From positions 124,001 through 188,000 of the forward strand of contig NZ_JADPRT010000010.1 in NCBI RefSeq assembly GCF_015690355.1: DNA of 64,000 nt. Reading direction: 5' to 3'. Position numbers and translations under genes: made by a program. This DNA is from Streptacidiphilus fuscans. GTDB taxonomy: Bacteria > Actinomycetota > Actinomycetes > Streptomycetales > Streptomycetaceae. Positions 56,838-64,000 of the stretch are shown here, one piece after another. Under the pieces are notes generated by a model. It ran no database searches, had not been told where the DNA came from, and saw nothing but the letters and a program-made list of their open reading frames with translations. Within the stretch, counting starts at the first letter, position 1. The number at the start of each line of letters is the position of its first letter.

Positions 56838-57683
56838 ATGACGACTGACGACGACACCGGGTCCGCGCGCGAGCACACGCCGGGCTCGCTGCTCGTCACC
56901 TTCTTCGGCGCGCACGGCCGCGACCTCGGCGGCTGGATCGCCGTCGGCGACCTGATCCGCCTGCTGGCCGCGGTGGGCGTGGACGCGCAGGCCGTGCGGT
57001 CCGCGGTCTCGCGGCTGAAGCGGCGCGGGTTCCTGGTGCCGGAGCCGCTGGGCGGCGTCGCCGGATACGCGTTGTCGGAGTCGGCGAGCGAGCTGCTGGC
57101 CGACGGGGACCGCCGGATCTACGCCTCGCGCGCCTCACGGCTCGCCGACGGCTGGGTGCTTGCACTGTTCTCCGTCCCGGAGAGCGAGCGCCAGAAGCGC
57201 CACCTGCTGCGCTCGCGTCTGGCCCGACTCGGGTACGGGACGGCTGCGCCGGGCGTCTGGGTCGCACCCGCGCACCTCTTCGAGGAGACGCGGCACGTGC
57301 TGACGCGGCTGAAGCTCGCGGAGTACACGGACCTGTTCCGCGCGGAGCATCTGGCTTTCGAGCCGACGCGGGAGGCCGTCGCACGGTGGTGGGATCTCCC
57401 CGCTCTGGCGCGGTGCCACGAGGAGTTCCTGGAGGTCCACGAGCCGGTGCTGACGCGGTGGAACCGGCGACGGGGGGCGGTGTCGCTGCCGGAGGCGTTC
57501 GCGGATCACCTGCGGGCGGTGGATAGTTGGCGGCGACTGCCGTATCTGGATCCGGGGTTGCCGATGGAACTGCTCCCGGCGGGGTGGCCGGGGCAGCGCG
57601 CTGCACGAGTGTTCCAAGAGCTCGATGCTCGACTCCGTGATGCTTCTCGCGATTTCGTACGGGAAACGATCGGCAACGGGTGA
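56838..57683 (+). CDS. PaaX family transcription regulator
   Basis: 281 residues. The N-terminal winged helix (GDLIRLLAAVGVDAQAVRSAVSRLKRRGF-like region, about 35-70) and the PaaX domain with LPYLDPGLPMELLPAGWPG near the C terminus are diagnostic. PaaX proteins sense aryl-CoA thioesters (phenylacetyl-CoA in E. coli), so this one probably senses the CoA product of the adjacent ligase. TAAAGT lies 6 nt upstream of the ATG with no clear ribosome site, 17 nt after the ligase stop. Confidence 0.92.
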   Translation: MTTDDDTGSAREHTPGSLLVTFFGAHGRDLGGWIAVGDLIRLLAAVGVDAQAVRSAVSRLKRRGFLVPEPLGGVAGYALSESASELLADGDRRIYASRASRLADGWVLALFSVPESERQKRHLLRSRLARLGYGTAAPGVWVAPAHLFEETRHVLTRLKLAEYTDLFRAEHLAFEPTREAVARWWDLPALARCHEEFLEVHEPVLTRWNRRRGAVSLPEAFADHLRAVDSWRRLPYLDPGLPMELLPAGWPGQRAARVFQELDARLRDASRDFVRETIGNG

Positions 57684-57697
57684 GGTTGCAAACATCC

Positions 57698-57798
57698 AGG
57701 GGCGCGGGGAACTGCGCGATCAACCACTGATATGCGGATGGCCCTGCGCGTTCGGTGCTCTACCTGCGTGGGTGGCTTGTCGCGCAGTTCCCCGCGCC
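57698..57798. repeat. Intergenic hairpin repeat, copy 5
   Basis: Left arm AGGGGCGCGGGGAACTGCGC intact; right arm ends at GCGCAGTTCCCCGCGCC. Flanked by GGTTGCAAA and GAGTTGCAAC. Located between the convergent PaaX and monooxygenase/reductase genes. Confidence 0.9.
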
Positions 57799-57818
57799 GA
57801 GTTGCAACGTCCCCTTGT

Positions 57819-60071
57819 CTAAAGCCTCCGGCCAGTCTGCGGACGCCGACGGCCCGCTGCGTACTGGATCGGCCACTGCACACCTGCACCGCTCCACTCC
57901 TGCTCCGCCGCCGCGTGCAACGTCCACGCCGGGTCGTAAAGGTGCGGGCGCCCCAGGGCGACCAGGTCCGCGCGGCCGGCCAGCAGCAGGGAGTTGACGT
58001 CGTCCCAGGACGACACCGCGCCCACGGCCAGCACCGGCACGCCGACCTGGTTGCGGATCGCGTCCGCGAAGGGGGTCTGGTACGAGCGGCCGAACGCGGG
58101 CCGCTCCTCCGAGACGACCTGGCCGGTGGAGACGTCGACCGCGTCGACACCGTGGTCGGCGAAGGCGCGGGCGATGGTGACCGCGTCCGCGACGTCGTTG
58201 CCGCCCGTCGCCCAGTCCGTGGCGGAGACGCGGACCGTCATCGGCCGGTCCTCCGGCCAGACCGCGCGCATCGCGTCGAAGACGCGCAGCGGCCAGCGCA
58301 GCCGTGCCTCGACCGAGCCGCCGAACTCGTCGGTCCTGCGGTTGGTCAACGGCGAGAGGAACGACGACAGCAGATAGCCGTGCGCACAGTGCAGTTCGAG
58401 CAGGTCGAACCCCGCCTCCGCGCCGCGCCGTGCTGAGTCGACAAAGCGATGAAGAATCTCTTCCAGCTGATCGTGCGTCAACTCCGCCGGGACCTGGCTC
58501 ACCCCCGCCCGGTACGGCAGGGCCGACGGGCCGACGACCGGCCAGGACTGCTCCGGCTCCAGCGGGTCGTCCATGCCCTCCCACATCAGCCGGGTCGCGC
58601 CCTTGCGGCCCGCGTGGCCCAGCTGGAGACCGATCGCCGCGCCGCTGCGCTCGTGCACGAAGTCGACGATCCGCGTCCAACTCGCCTGCTGCTCGTCGCT
58701 CCAGAGGCCGGTGCAGCCCAGCGTGATCCGGGCGTCCGGGGCGACGCAGACCATCTCCGTCATCACCAGCCCGGCCCCGCCCAGGGCCCGCGAGCCGAGG
58801 TGGACCAGGTGGAAGTCGCCGGGGACGCCGTCCTGCGCGGAGTACATGTCCATCGGTGAGACCACGACGCGGTTGCGCAGCGTCAGTTCGCGCAGCCGGA
58901 ACGGGGTGAACATCGGCGGAGTGCCGGCCTCGGCGAACTCGGCCTCCAGCGAGGTGACGTAGCCGGGGTCGCGGAGCCGAAGGTTGTCGTAGGTGATCCG
59001 GCGGCTGCGGGTGAGGAGGTTGAAGCCCAACTGCCAGTCGGGCTGGTCCAGGTACTGCTCCAGGTTCTCGAACCACTCCAGGCTGGCCTGCGCCGCGCGC
59101 TGGGTGGACTCGACGACCGGCCGCCGCTCCTTCTCGTACGCGGCCAGCGCCTCCTCGACCGGCCGCCCGACCCGCTCCGCGCCCCGCAGGCTCTCGGCCA
59201 GCGCCAGCGCGTCCTCCATGGCCAGCTTCGTCCCCGACCCGATGGAGAAGTGCGCCGTGTGCGCGGCGTCGCCGAGCAGGACCACGTTGCCGTCGTGCCA
59301 GACGGCGTTGCGGACGGTGGTGAAGGCGATCCACCGCGAGTCGTTGCCGCGCAGCGCGTGGCCCTGGAGCAGCTCGGCGAAGTACTTCTCACAGGCCGCG
59401 ATGGACTGCTGCTCGTCCAGGCCGTCCAGCCCGGCCCGGCGCCAGACGTCCTCGCGCATCTCGACGATGACGGTGCTGCCCTCGTCCGAGTACGGGTAGC
59501 CGTGCAGCTGCATCACGCCGTGCTCGGTGCGCAGCACCTGGAACTGGAAGGCGCCGAAGACCAGGTCGGTGCCGAGCCAGATGTAGCGGCAGCGCCGGGC
59601 GTCCAGCCGGGGGCGGAAGACGTCCTCGGCGGCCGTCCTGGTGCGGGAGCGGACGCCGTCGGCGGCGACGACCAGGTCATGGCTGCGGGCCAGCTCGGCG
59701 GCCGGCGGGGCCTCGGTGCGGAAGCGCAGGTCGACGCCGAGGTCACGGCAGCGCTGCTGGAGCACGTCGAGCAGGCGGCGACGGCTGGTCGCGGCGAATC
59801 CGTGGCCGCCGGAGGTGACCACCTGGCCGCTGGGCAGGTGGACGTCGATGTCGTCCCAGCGGGCGAACCCGGACGCCAGGTCGGCGTAGAGGGCCGGGTC
59901 GGCGTCCTCGATGCCGCCGAGGGTCTCGTCCGACAGGACGACGCCGAAGCCGAAGGTGTCACCCGGGGCGTTGCGCTCCCAGACGGTCACCTCGTGCGCC
60001 GGGTCCTGCTGCTTGACCAACGACGCGAAGTAGAGCCCACCGGGCCCGCCCCCGATCACCGCGATCCGCAC
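57819..60071 (-). CDS. Two-domain FAD monooxygenase / old-yellow-enzyme reductase (2-aminobenzoyl-CoA type)
   Basis: 750 residues joining two enzymes. Residues 1-380 are a flavoprotein aromatic hydroxylase: IGGGPGG at 6-12, the DG motif ADGVRSRTR, and GDAAH at 267-271. Residues 387-730 are an OYE-type FMN reductase (FTPFRLRELTLRNR, GLQLGHAGRKG, HCAHGYLLSSFLSPLTNRR). This fusion is known for 2-aminobenzoyl-CoA monooxygenase/reductase, which hydroxylates and dearomatises the ring, and is often labelled salicylyl-CoA 5-hydroxylase. With the ligase, hydratase, SDR, ACAD and Rid genes it supports aerobic anthranilate breakdown. Confidence 0.9.
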   Translation of the reverse strand: MRIAVIGGGPGGLYFASLVKQQDPAHEVTVWERNAPGDTFGFGVVLSDETLGGIEDADPALYADLASGFARWDDIDVHLPSGQVVTSGGHGFAATSRRRLLDVLQQRCRDLGVDLRFRTEAPPAAELARSHDLVVAADGVRSRTRTAAEDVFRPRLDARRCRYIWLGTDLVFGAFQFQVLRTEHGVMQLHGYPYSDEGSTVIVEMREDVWRRAGLDGLDEQQSIAACEKYFAELLQGHALRGNDSRWIAFTTVRNAVWHDGNVVLLGDAAHTAHFSIGSGTKLAMEDALALAESLRGAERVGRPVEEALAAYEKERRPVVESTQRAAQASLEWFENLEQYLDQPDWQLGFNLLTRSRRITYDNLRLRDPGYVTSLEAEFAEAGTPPMFTPFRLRELTLRNRVVVSPMDMYSAQDGVPGDFHLVHLGSRALGGAGLVMTEMVCVAPDARITLGCTGLWSDEQQASWTRIVDFVHERSGAAIGLQLGHAGRKGATRLMWEGMDDPLEPEQSWPVVGPSALPYRAGVSQVPAELTHDQLEEILHRFVDSARRGAEAGFDLLELHCAHGYLLSSFLSPLTNRRTDEFGGSVEARLRWPLRVFDAMRAVWPEDRPMTVRVSATDWATGGNDVADAVTIARAFADHGVDAVDVSTGQVVSEERPAFGRSYQTPFADAIRNQVGVPVLAVGAVSSWDDVNSLLLAGRADLVALGRPHLYDPAWTLHAAAEQEWSGAGVQWPIQYAAGRRRPQTGRRL

Positions 60072-60164
60072 GGCCGCCTCCCTGCTTCGGCTTGTACTGC
60101 TTCTCTGGCCATCGTAACGAGAACGCTATGAGCTGTCAGCGGCCCCGCATCAGGAGCCCCCGCG

Positions 60165-60995
60165 TCAGCGCCCCTGCCACTTGGGCGGGCGCTTGCCGGT
60201 GAACGCGGCGTGGAACTCGGCGTAGTCCGCGCTCTTCATCAGCAGCGCCTGGGTCATCGCCTCCAGCTCGACGGAGGCGGCCAGGCTCATGTCGAGCTCC
60301 TGGGTGAGCAGCGCCTTGGTCTGCGCCAGCGCGAAGGCGGGGCCCTCGGCCAGGCGTCGGGCGAGCGCGGAGGCGGCGGCGTCCAGCTCCTCGTCGTCGA
60401 CCAGCTCGCTGACCAGGCCGTACCGGTCGGCGGTCGCGGAGTCGATGGTGTCGCCGAGCATCAGCAGCTTGGTGGCGTGGCCGAGCCCGACGAGCCGGGG
60501 CAGCAGGTAGGCCGCACCCATGTCCGCACCCGCCAGGCCGACCTTGGTGAACAGGAAGGCGAACCGGGCGGACCTGGCGACCACCCGGAAGTCGGCCGCC
60601 AGCGCCAGCACCGAGCCCGCGCCGGCGGCGATCCCGTGGATGGCGGCGACGATCGGCACCGGGCACTCGCGCATGGCGCGGACCACCTGGCCGGTCATCC
60701 GGGTGAAGTCGAGCAGCTCGTCGGGCCGCATCGCCAGGGTCGCGCCGATGATCTCGTTGACGTCGCCGCCGGAGCAGAACGCCCGGCCCTCGCCGCGCAG
60801 CAGGATCGCCCGGGTGTCGCCGCGCTGCGGGATCTCGGCCAGCAGGTCACGCAGGTCGGCATAGGACTCGAAGGTCAGCGCGTTGAGCTTGTCCGGGCGG
60901 TCGAGAGTGACGGTGAGCATGCCCGACTCGTCGCGGCTGAGCCGGAAGTGGCGCCACTCCTCGGTGAACGGGACGGATCCTCGGAACGGGCTCAT
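60165..60995 (-). CDS. Enoyl-CoA hydratase/isomerase
   Basis: 276 residues, crotonase fold. The oxyanion-hole segments GRAFCSGGDVNE (about 70-81) and HGIAAGAGSVLALAADF are present, and the C-terminal KRPPKWQG is typical. It lies 93 nt upstream of the monooxygenase/reductase on the same strand and probably hydrates or opens a ring-derived enoyl-CoA. ATG start. Confidence 0.92.
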   Translation of the reverse strand: MSPFRGSVPFTEEWRHFRLSRDESGMLTVTLDRPDKLNALTFESYADLRDLLAEIPQRGDTRAILLRGEGRAFCSGGDVNEIIGATLAMRPDELLDFTRMTGQVVRAMRECPVPIVAAIHGIAAGAGSVLALAADFRVVARSARFAFLFTKVGLAGADMGAAYLLPRLVGLGHATKLLMLGDTIDSATADRYGLVSELVDDEELDAAASALARRLAEGPAFALAQTKALLTQELDMSLAASVELEAMTQALLMKSADYAEFHAAFTGKRPPKWQGR

Positions 60996-61133
60996 CTGGG
61001 TGGCCTCCCCGTGCGGTGAATCGCCGCTGTGCGACGGTCGTCACGAACACGATATGACCATCCGGCGGCCGCGCGGAACACCCCGTCCGCCCGCCCCGCC
61101 GGGGCCCGCGCGGACGGGTCGGGCATACTGCTG

Positions 61134-61184
61134 GTGACTGTGCACACGAAGGACGTGCGCGCGAAGGAGTTCGAGGAGCCCTGA
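61134..61184 (+). CDS. Possible leaderless 16-codon peptide upstream of the small membrane protein
   Basis: GTG at 61134 opens a 16-codon frame ending in TGA at 61182-61184, just before the ATG at 61187. A -10-like CATACT (61125-61130) lies 3 nt upstream, near leaderless spacing. The frame overlaps the GAGGAG ribosome site of the next gene, so its translation could tune that gene. Very short, so speculative. Confidence 0.3.
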   Translation: MTVHTKDVRAKEFEEP

Positions 61185-61186
61185 GC

Positions 61187-61372
61187 ATGCGTTATGCGCT
61201 GATCGCCGTGGTCGTGGCTGGCGTCTGCGTCCTGGAGTGGACCACCTCGCCGACGACGCTCGCCGCGCTGGCCGTCGTGCTCCCGACGATCGGCCTGGTC
61301 CCGTTCGCCGTCCTGGCCGGTCGCCCCCTCGGCGACGAGGACGCCGCACCCGGCAACCGCCGGGTGGTCTGA
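61187..61372 (+). CDS. Small two-helix membrane protein
   Basis: 61 residues with two hydrophobic segments (about 3-20 and 25-44) and a charged tail. GAGGAG lies about 8 nt before the ATG. No family recognised. It is divergent from the enoyl-CoA hydratase and convergent with the ferredoxin-reductase-like gene. Confidence 0.65.
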   Translation: MRYALIAVVVAGVCVLEWTTSPTTLAALAVVLPTIGLVPFAVLAGRPLGDEDAAPGNRRVV

Positions 61373-61410
61373 ACCCTCCCGCGTCCGCGCAGCGTCCGGC
61401 GTCCCGGGTC

Positions 61411-62598
61411 TCAGGCGACGGCGGACCTGAGCGGCACCGCCGCGTCCGCCGCCTTGGCGAGGTCGAGCACCGCGCCCGACTCGACCAGCTTCCGCCCCTG
61501 CGCCAGATCGCGCGGACGGTCCACGGTGAAGACCGCGACCAGTCGTCCGTCGCGCACCCACAGCACCGTGTCGTCGCCGCGCGCGATCTGCTCGTCGTCG
61601 CCGCCCCAGACGCCCGCGACCTGCACCATCCGCCCGAACTGCTCGGACCAGAAGTACGGCACGGGGTTGTAGAGGCTCTCCCCGCCCAGCAGGTTGGCAG
61701 CCACCACGCGAGCGCCCTGCATGGCGTTGTCCCAGTGATGGACCGTCAGCCGTCGTCCGTAGCGCCGGGACGGGAAAGAGGCGCAGTCGCCGACCGCGAA
61801 GACGTCCGCCACGCCGCCGGCCCGCAGCCGCTCGTCCGCGGCGACCGCGCCACGGTCGTCCAGGGCCACGCCGGACCCGTCAAGCCAGCCGGTGTCCGGG
61901 CGGGCGCCGATGCCGACCACGACCGCGTCGGCCTCGATCTCCTGCCCGTCGGTCAGGTGCACCGCTCCCGGCGACCCCGGGCCGCCCGGCAGGATGCCGC
62001 TCACGGCCGCGCCGGTCAGCAGGCGGACGCCCGCCTGCTCGTACCAGGCGCGGGTGCGCTCGCCCAGCTCGGTCGGCAGCGCGCCGGCCAGCGGGGAGGG
62101 CGCGGCCTCGACGACGGTGACCTCGCAGCCCAGTTGCCGGGCGACGGTCGCCGCTTCCGCGCCGATCCAGCCCGCGCCGACCACGGCGACGCGCGCGCCT
62201 GGCGTGAGCGCGGCCTTGAGCGCGACCGCGTCGTCCTGGGTGCGCAGCAGGAAGGCCGAGTCCGGCTGTCCCGGCAGCGCGATCGGGGCCGCGCCGGTGG
62301 CCAGCACCAGCTGGTCGTAGGAGAGGTCGCCCGCGTCGGTGCGCAGCTGATGCCCGTCGGCGTCGAGGGAGAGCGCGCGACGGCCCAGCGCCAGCTCGAT
62401 GCCGAGCTCCGCGTAGTCGATCTCGAAGCGGGAGTCGGCGGCCTTGCCCAGCAGCACGTCCTTGGAGAGCGGCGGCCGGTCGTAGGGCGGGTGCGGCTCG
62501 GCTCCGAGCAGGGTCAACCCGTCCGTGTACCCCTGCTGGCGCAGGGCCACCGCGGTCTGCACGCCGGCCATCCCGGCCCCGACGATCACTACAGCCAT
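61411..62598 (-). CDS. NAD(P)H:ferredoxin reductase-like FAD protein
   Basis: 395 residues. VIVGAGMAGVQTA at the N terminus binds FAD, VVGAGWIGAEAA (about 155-166) binds NAD(P)H, and VFAVGDCASFP is the third FAD motif. It resembles rhodocoxin/putidaredoxin reductases that feed electrons through a ferredoxin to a P450 or dioxygenase; no such partner is in the window. ATG at 62598 with a weak ribosome site. Divergent from the TPP riboswitch and thiO. Confidence 0.9.
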   Translation of the reverse strand: MAVVIVGAGMAGVQTAVALRQQGYTDGLTLLGAEPHPPYDRPPLSKDVLLGKAADSRFEIDYAELGIELALGRRALSLDADGHQLRTDAGDLSYDQLVLATGAAPIALPGQPDSAFLLRTQDDAVALKAALTPGARVAVVGAGWIGAEAATVARQLGCEVTVVEAAPSPLAGALPTELGERTRAWYEQAGVRLLTGAAVSGILPGGPGSPGAVHLTDGQEIEADAVVVGIGARPDTGWLDGSGVALDDRGAVAADERLRAGGVADVFAVGDCASFPSRRYGRRLTVHHWDNAMQGARVVAANLLGGESLYNPVPYFWSEQFGRMVQVAGVWGGDDEQIARGDDTVLWVRDGRLVAVFTVDRPRDLAQGRKLVESGAVLDLAKAADAAVPLRSAVA

Positions 62599-62630
62599 TG
62601 CGCCACTGTATAGAGTGAAGCGTGAAGTAG

Positions 62631-62724
62631 ACACGGGAGCCCGGAGCACCGGGCTGAGAGGGAGGCTGGGGCGCCTCCGACCGTCCGAACCTGATCCGGG
62701 TCATGCCGGCGAAGGGAGTGCAGG
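62631..62724 (+). promoter_or_regulatory. TPP riboswitch
   Basis: Thi-box features in order: GGGAGCCCGG, the conserved CTGAGAGGG (62654-62662), a variable arm, then CCGAACCTGATCCGGGTCATGCC and GCGAAGGGAG (62710-62719). These form the TPP aptamer. The ribosome site AGGA (62722-62725) lies directly at its 3' edge and thiO starts at 62729, so TPP binding most likely blocks translation initiation. Confidence 0.96.
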
Positions 62725-62728
62725 AACA

Positions 62729-63946
62729 GTGACGCGCGAGCATGCCGATCGAACGACCGACATCGGCACAGACATCCGCACCGACGTCCTGGTCGTGGGC
62801 GGCGGGATCATCGGGCTGGCCGTGGCCTGGCGGACGGCGCAGCGCGGCCTCTCCGTCACGGTGCTCGACCCCGACCCCGGCCACGGTGCGAACCAGGTCG
62901 CTGCGGGGATGCTGGCCCCGGTGACCGAGCTCCAGTACGGCGAGGAGCCGCTGCTGCGGCTCGGCATCGCTTCCAACACCCGCTACGCCGACTTCGTCGC
63001 CGAGCTGACCGAGGCAAGCGGCGGCCTTTCCACCGGCTACCGCCGCTGCGGCACCCTGGCCGTCGCCCTCGACGCCGACGACCGGGCCGAGCTGCGCGAG
63101 GTGCACGCCTTCCAGCAGCGGCTGGGCCTGACCACCGAGTGGCTGACCGGCCGCGAGTGCCGTCGGCTGGAGCCGATGCTCGCCCCTGACGTGCGCGGCG
63201 GAACGCTGGTCGCCGAGGACCACCAAGTCGACGGCCGCCGCCTCGGCGCGGCCCTGGTCGCCGCGTGCGAGCGCGCGGGGGTCACGCTGCACCGGTCCCG
63301 CGCGGCAACGCTCGCGGTGACCGGGGACCGGGCCGCAGGCGCGGTCGCCGAGGACGGCACCCGAATCGCCGCCGGACGGACCGTCCTGGCCGCCGGGAGC
63401 TGGTCCGGCGAGCTGCCCGGCCTGCCGCCGGAGGCGCGGCTGCCGGTGCGGCCGGTCAAGGGCCAGGTGCTGCGGCTGCGGATGGAGACCGTCCAGGGCC
63501 CGCTGCCGATGCCTTTCCTGTCCCGCAACGTCCGTGCCGTGGTGCGCGGCTGCCACATCTACGTCGTCCCGCGCGAGAACGGCGAACTCGTCCTCGGCGC
63601 GACCAGCGAGGAGCAGGGCTTCGACACCACCGTCACCGCGGGCGGCGTGTACGAGCTGCTGCGCGACGCCCGCGAGCTGCTGCCCGGCATCACCGAGCTG
63701 CCGCTCGCCGAGACCAACGCCGGGCTGCGGCCCGGCACCCCCGACAACGCACCGCTGCTCGGCCCGACCGCGCTGCCCGACCTGATCGCGGCGACCGGCC
63801 ACTACCGCAACGGCGTGCTGCTGACCCCGGTCACCGGCGACGCGATCGCCGAGCTGCTGACCACCGGCAGCCTGCCGCCCGAGGCCGCGCCCTTCACCCC
63901 CGAGCGCTTCGCCGCTCACCGTCCTGTGCTGGAGACCTCCCGATGA
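62729..63946 (+). CDS. thiO: Glycine oxidase ThiO
   Basis: Oxidises glycine to the imine needed for the thiazole half of thiamine. 405 residues. The FAD-binding VVGGGIIGLAVAWRTA is near residues 23-38, and the DAO-type C-terminal region ends in LIAATGHYRNGVLLTPVTGD. The GTG at 62729 lies just past the TPP riboswitch. Its stop overlaps the start of thiS (ATGA), consistent with a thiOSG operon. Confidence 0.95.
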   Translation: MTREHADRTTDIGTDIRTDVLVVGGGIIGLAVAWRTAQRGLSVTVLDPDPGHGANQVAAGMLAPVTELQYGEEPLLRLGIASNTRYADFVAELTEASGGLSTGYRRCGTLAVALDADDRAELREVHAFQQRLGLTTEWLTGRECRRLEPMLAPDVRGGTLVAEDHQVDGRRLGAALVAACERAGVTLHRSRAATLAVTGDRAAGAVAEDGTRIAAGRTVLAAGSWSGELPGLPPEARLPVRPVKGQVLRLRMETVQGPLPMPFLSRNVRAVVRGCHIYVVPRENGELVLGATSEEQGFDTTVTAGGVYELLRDARELLPGITELPLAETNAGLRPGTPDNAPLLGPTALPDLIAATGHYRNGVLLTPVTGDAIAELLTTGSLPPEAAPFTPERFAAHRPVLETSR

Positions 63947-64000
63947 CCGCCGCACCGCTCGGCATGCCCGCCCAGATCCGACTGACCGTCAACGGCGAAC
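63943..64000 (+). CDS. thiS: Sulfur carrier protein ThiS, start only (cut by window end)
   Basis: An ATG overlapping the thiO stop by 4 nt opens a frame of 19 codons to the window edge. RLTVNGE at its end matches the ThiS N-terminal beta-strand. The position after thiO supports ThiS, which carries the sulfur for thiazole formation. Confidence 0.75.
   Translation, partial: MTAAPLGMPAQIRLTVNGE

Noticed and set aside
57819-60071. Salicylate (gentisate) pathway assignment
   Set aside because: The monooxygenase is often named salicylyl-CoA 5-hydroxylase, but no gentisate dioxygenase is present and the fused OYE domain with hydratase, ACAD, SDR and Rid genes fits 2-aminobenzoyl-CoA metabolism better. 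Kept as an alternative only.

Overview
The window is about 72% G+C (estimated by eye), dense with GTG starts, GGAGG-type ribosome sites and leaderless starts. It carries an actinobacterial division and cell-wall (dcw) locus with sepF, yggT-family and divIVA genes downstream of ftsZ, plus a moxR/DUF58/transglutaminase trio and a Rv2175c homologue. This points to a chromosome of the Streptomycetaceae (Streptomyces, Kitasatospora or Streptacidiphilus); I cannot name the species.

Layout. (1) 1-4.9 kb: a DksA/TraR-type zinc-finger gene, then ileS behind an Ile T-box leader, then a HutD/Ves-family gene. (2) 5-23.6 kb, minus strand: rsmH-ftsL-ftsI-murE-murF-mraY-murD-ftsW-murG-ftsQ-ftsZ-pgeF-yggS-sepF-yggT-divIVA, transcribed from a recognisable promoter at 23.75 kb and re-boosted before ftsZ by a region with GACAC (WhiA-like) sites. 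(3) 24-31.4 kb: moxR, DUF58 and transglutaminase genes, a secreted SGNH hydrolase with a lectin tail, and a DUF3040 membrane protein. (4) 31.7-38.6 kb, minus strand: a block headed by a perfect actinobacterial LexA box: DUF6504, SAV_6107-type HEPN protein, DnaE2-like error-prone polymerase, methyltransferase, DinB/Pol IV. This is the best candidate in the window for an incompletely described system: an SOS mutagenesis cassette with no imuA'/imuB but with two small proteins of unknown role. (5) 38.9-50.4 kb: methyltransferase, YczE-type membrane protein with a divergent MocR regulator, DUF4126 protein, MFS exporter with divergent TetR regulator and paired operators, a small leaderless gene, a phytoene-desaturase-like oxidoreductase, a Tyr/Gln-rich membrane protein, metF and a polyprenyl diphosphate synthase. 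(6) 50.6-64 kb: thiE, a Rv2175c homologue, a K+ channel, then about 8 kb encoding aerobic CoA-dependent aromatic (most likely 2-aminobenzoate) breakdown with a PaaX-type regulator, then a ferredoxin-reductase-like gene and a TPP-riboswitch-controlled thiO-thiS start.

A hairpin-forming intergenic repeat (AGGGGCGCGGGGAA ... TTCCCCGCGCCCCT, about 90-103 nt) occurs in five clear copies; one copy lies inside a 269-nt composite palindrome between ftsW and murD. Two poly-G/poly-C tracts (33.0 and 38.7 kb) sit in intergenic positions with palindromic flanks. The first looks like a collapsed or misread copy of the repeat family, so base-call quality there should be doubted. No transposase, integrase, CRISPR array, rRNA or tRNA was recognised.
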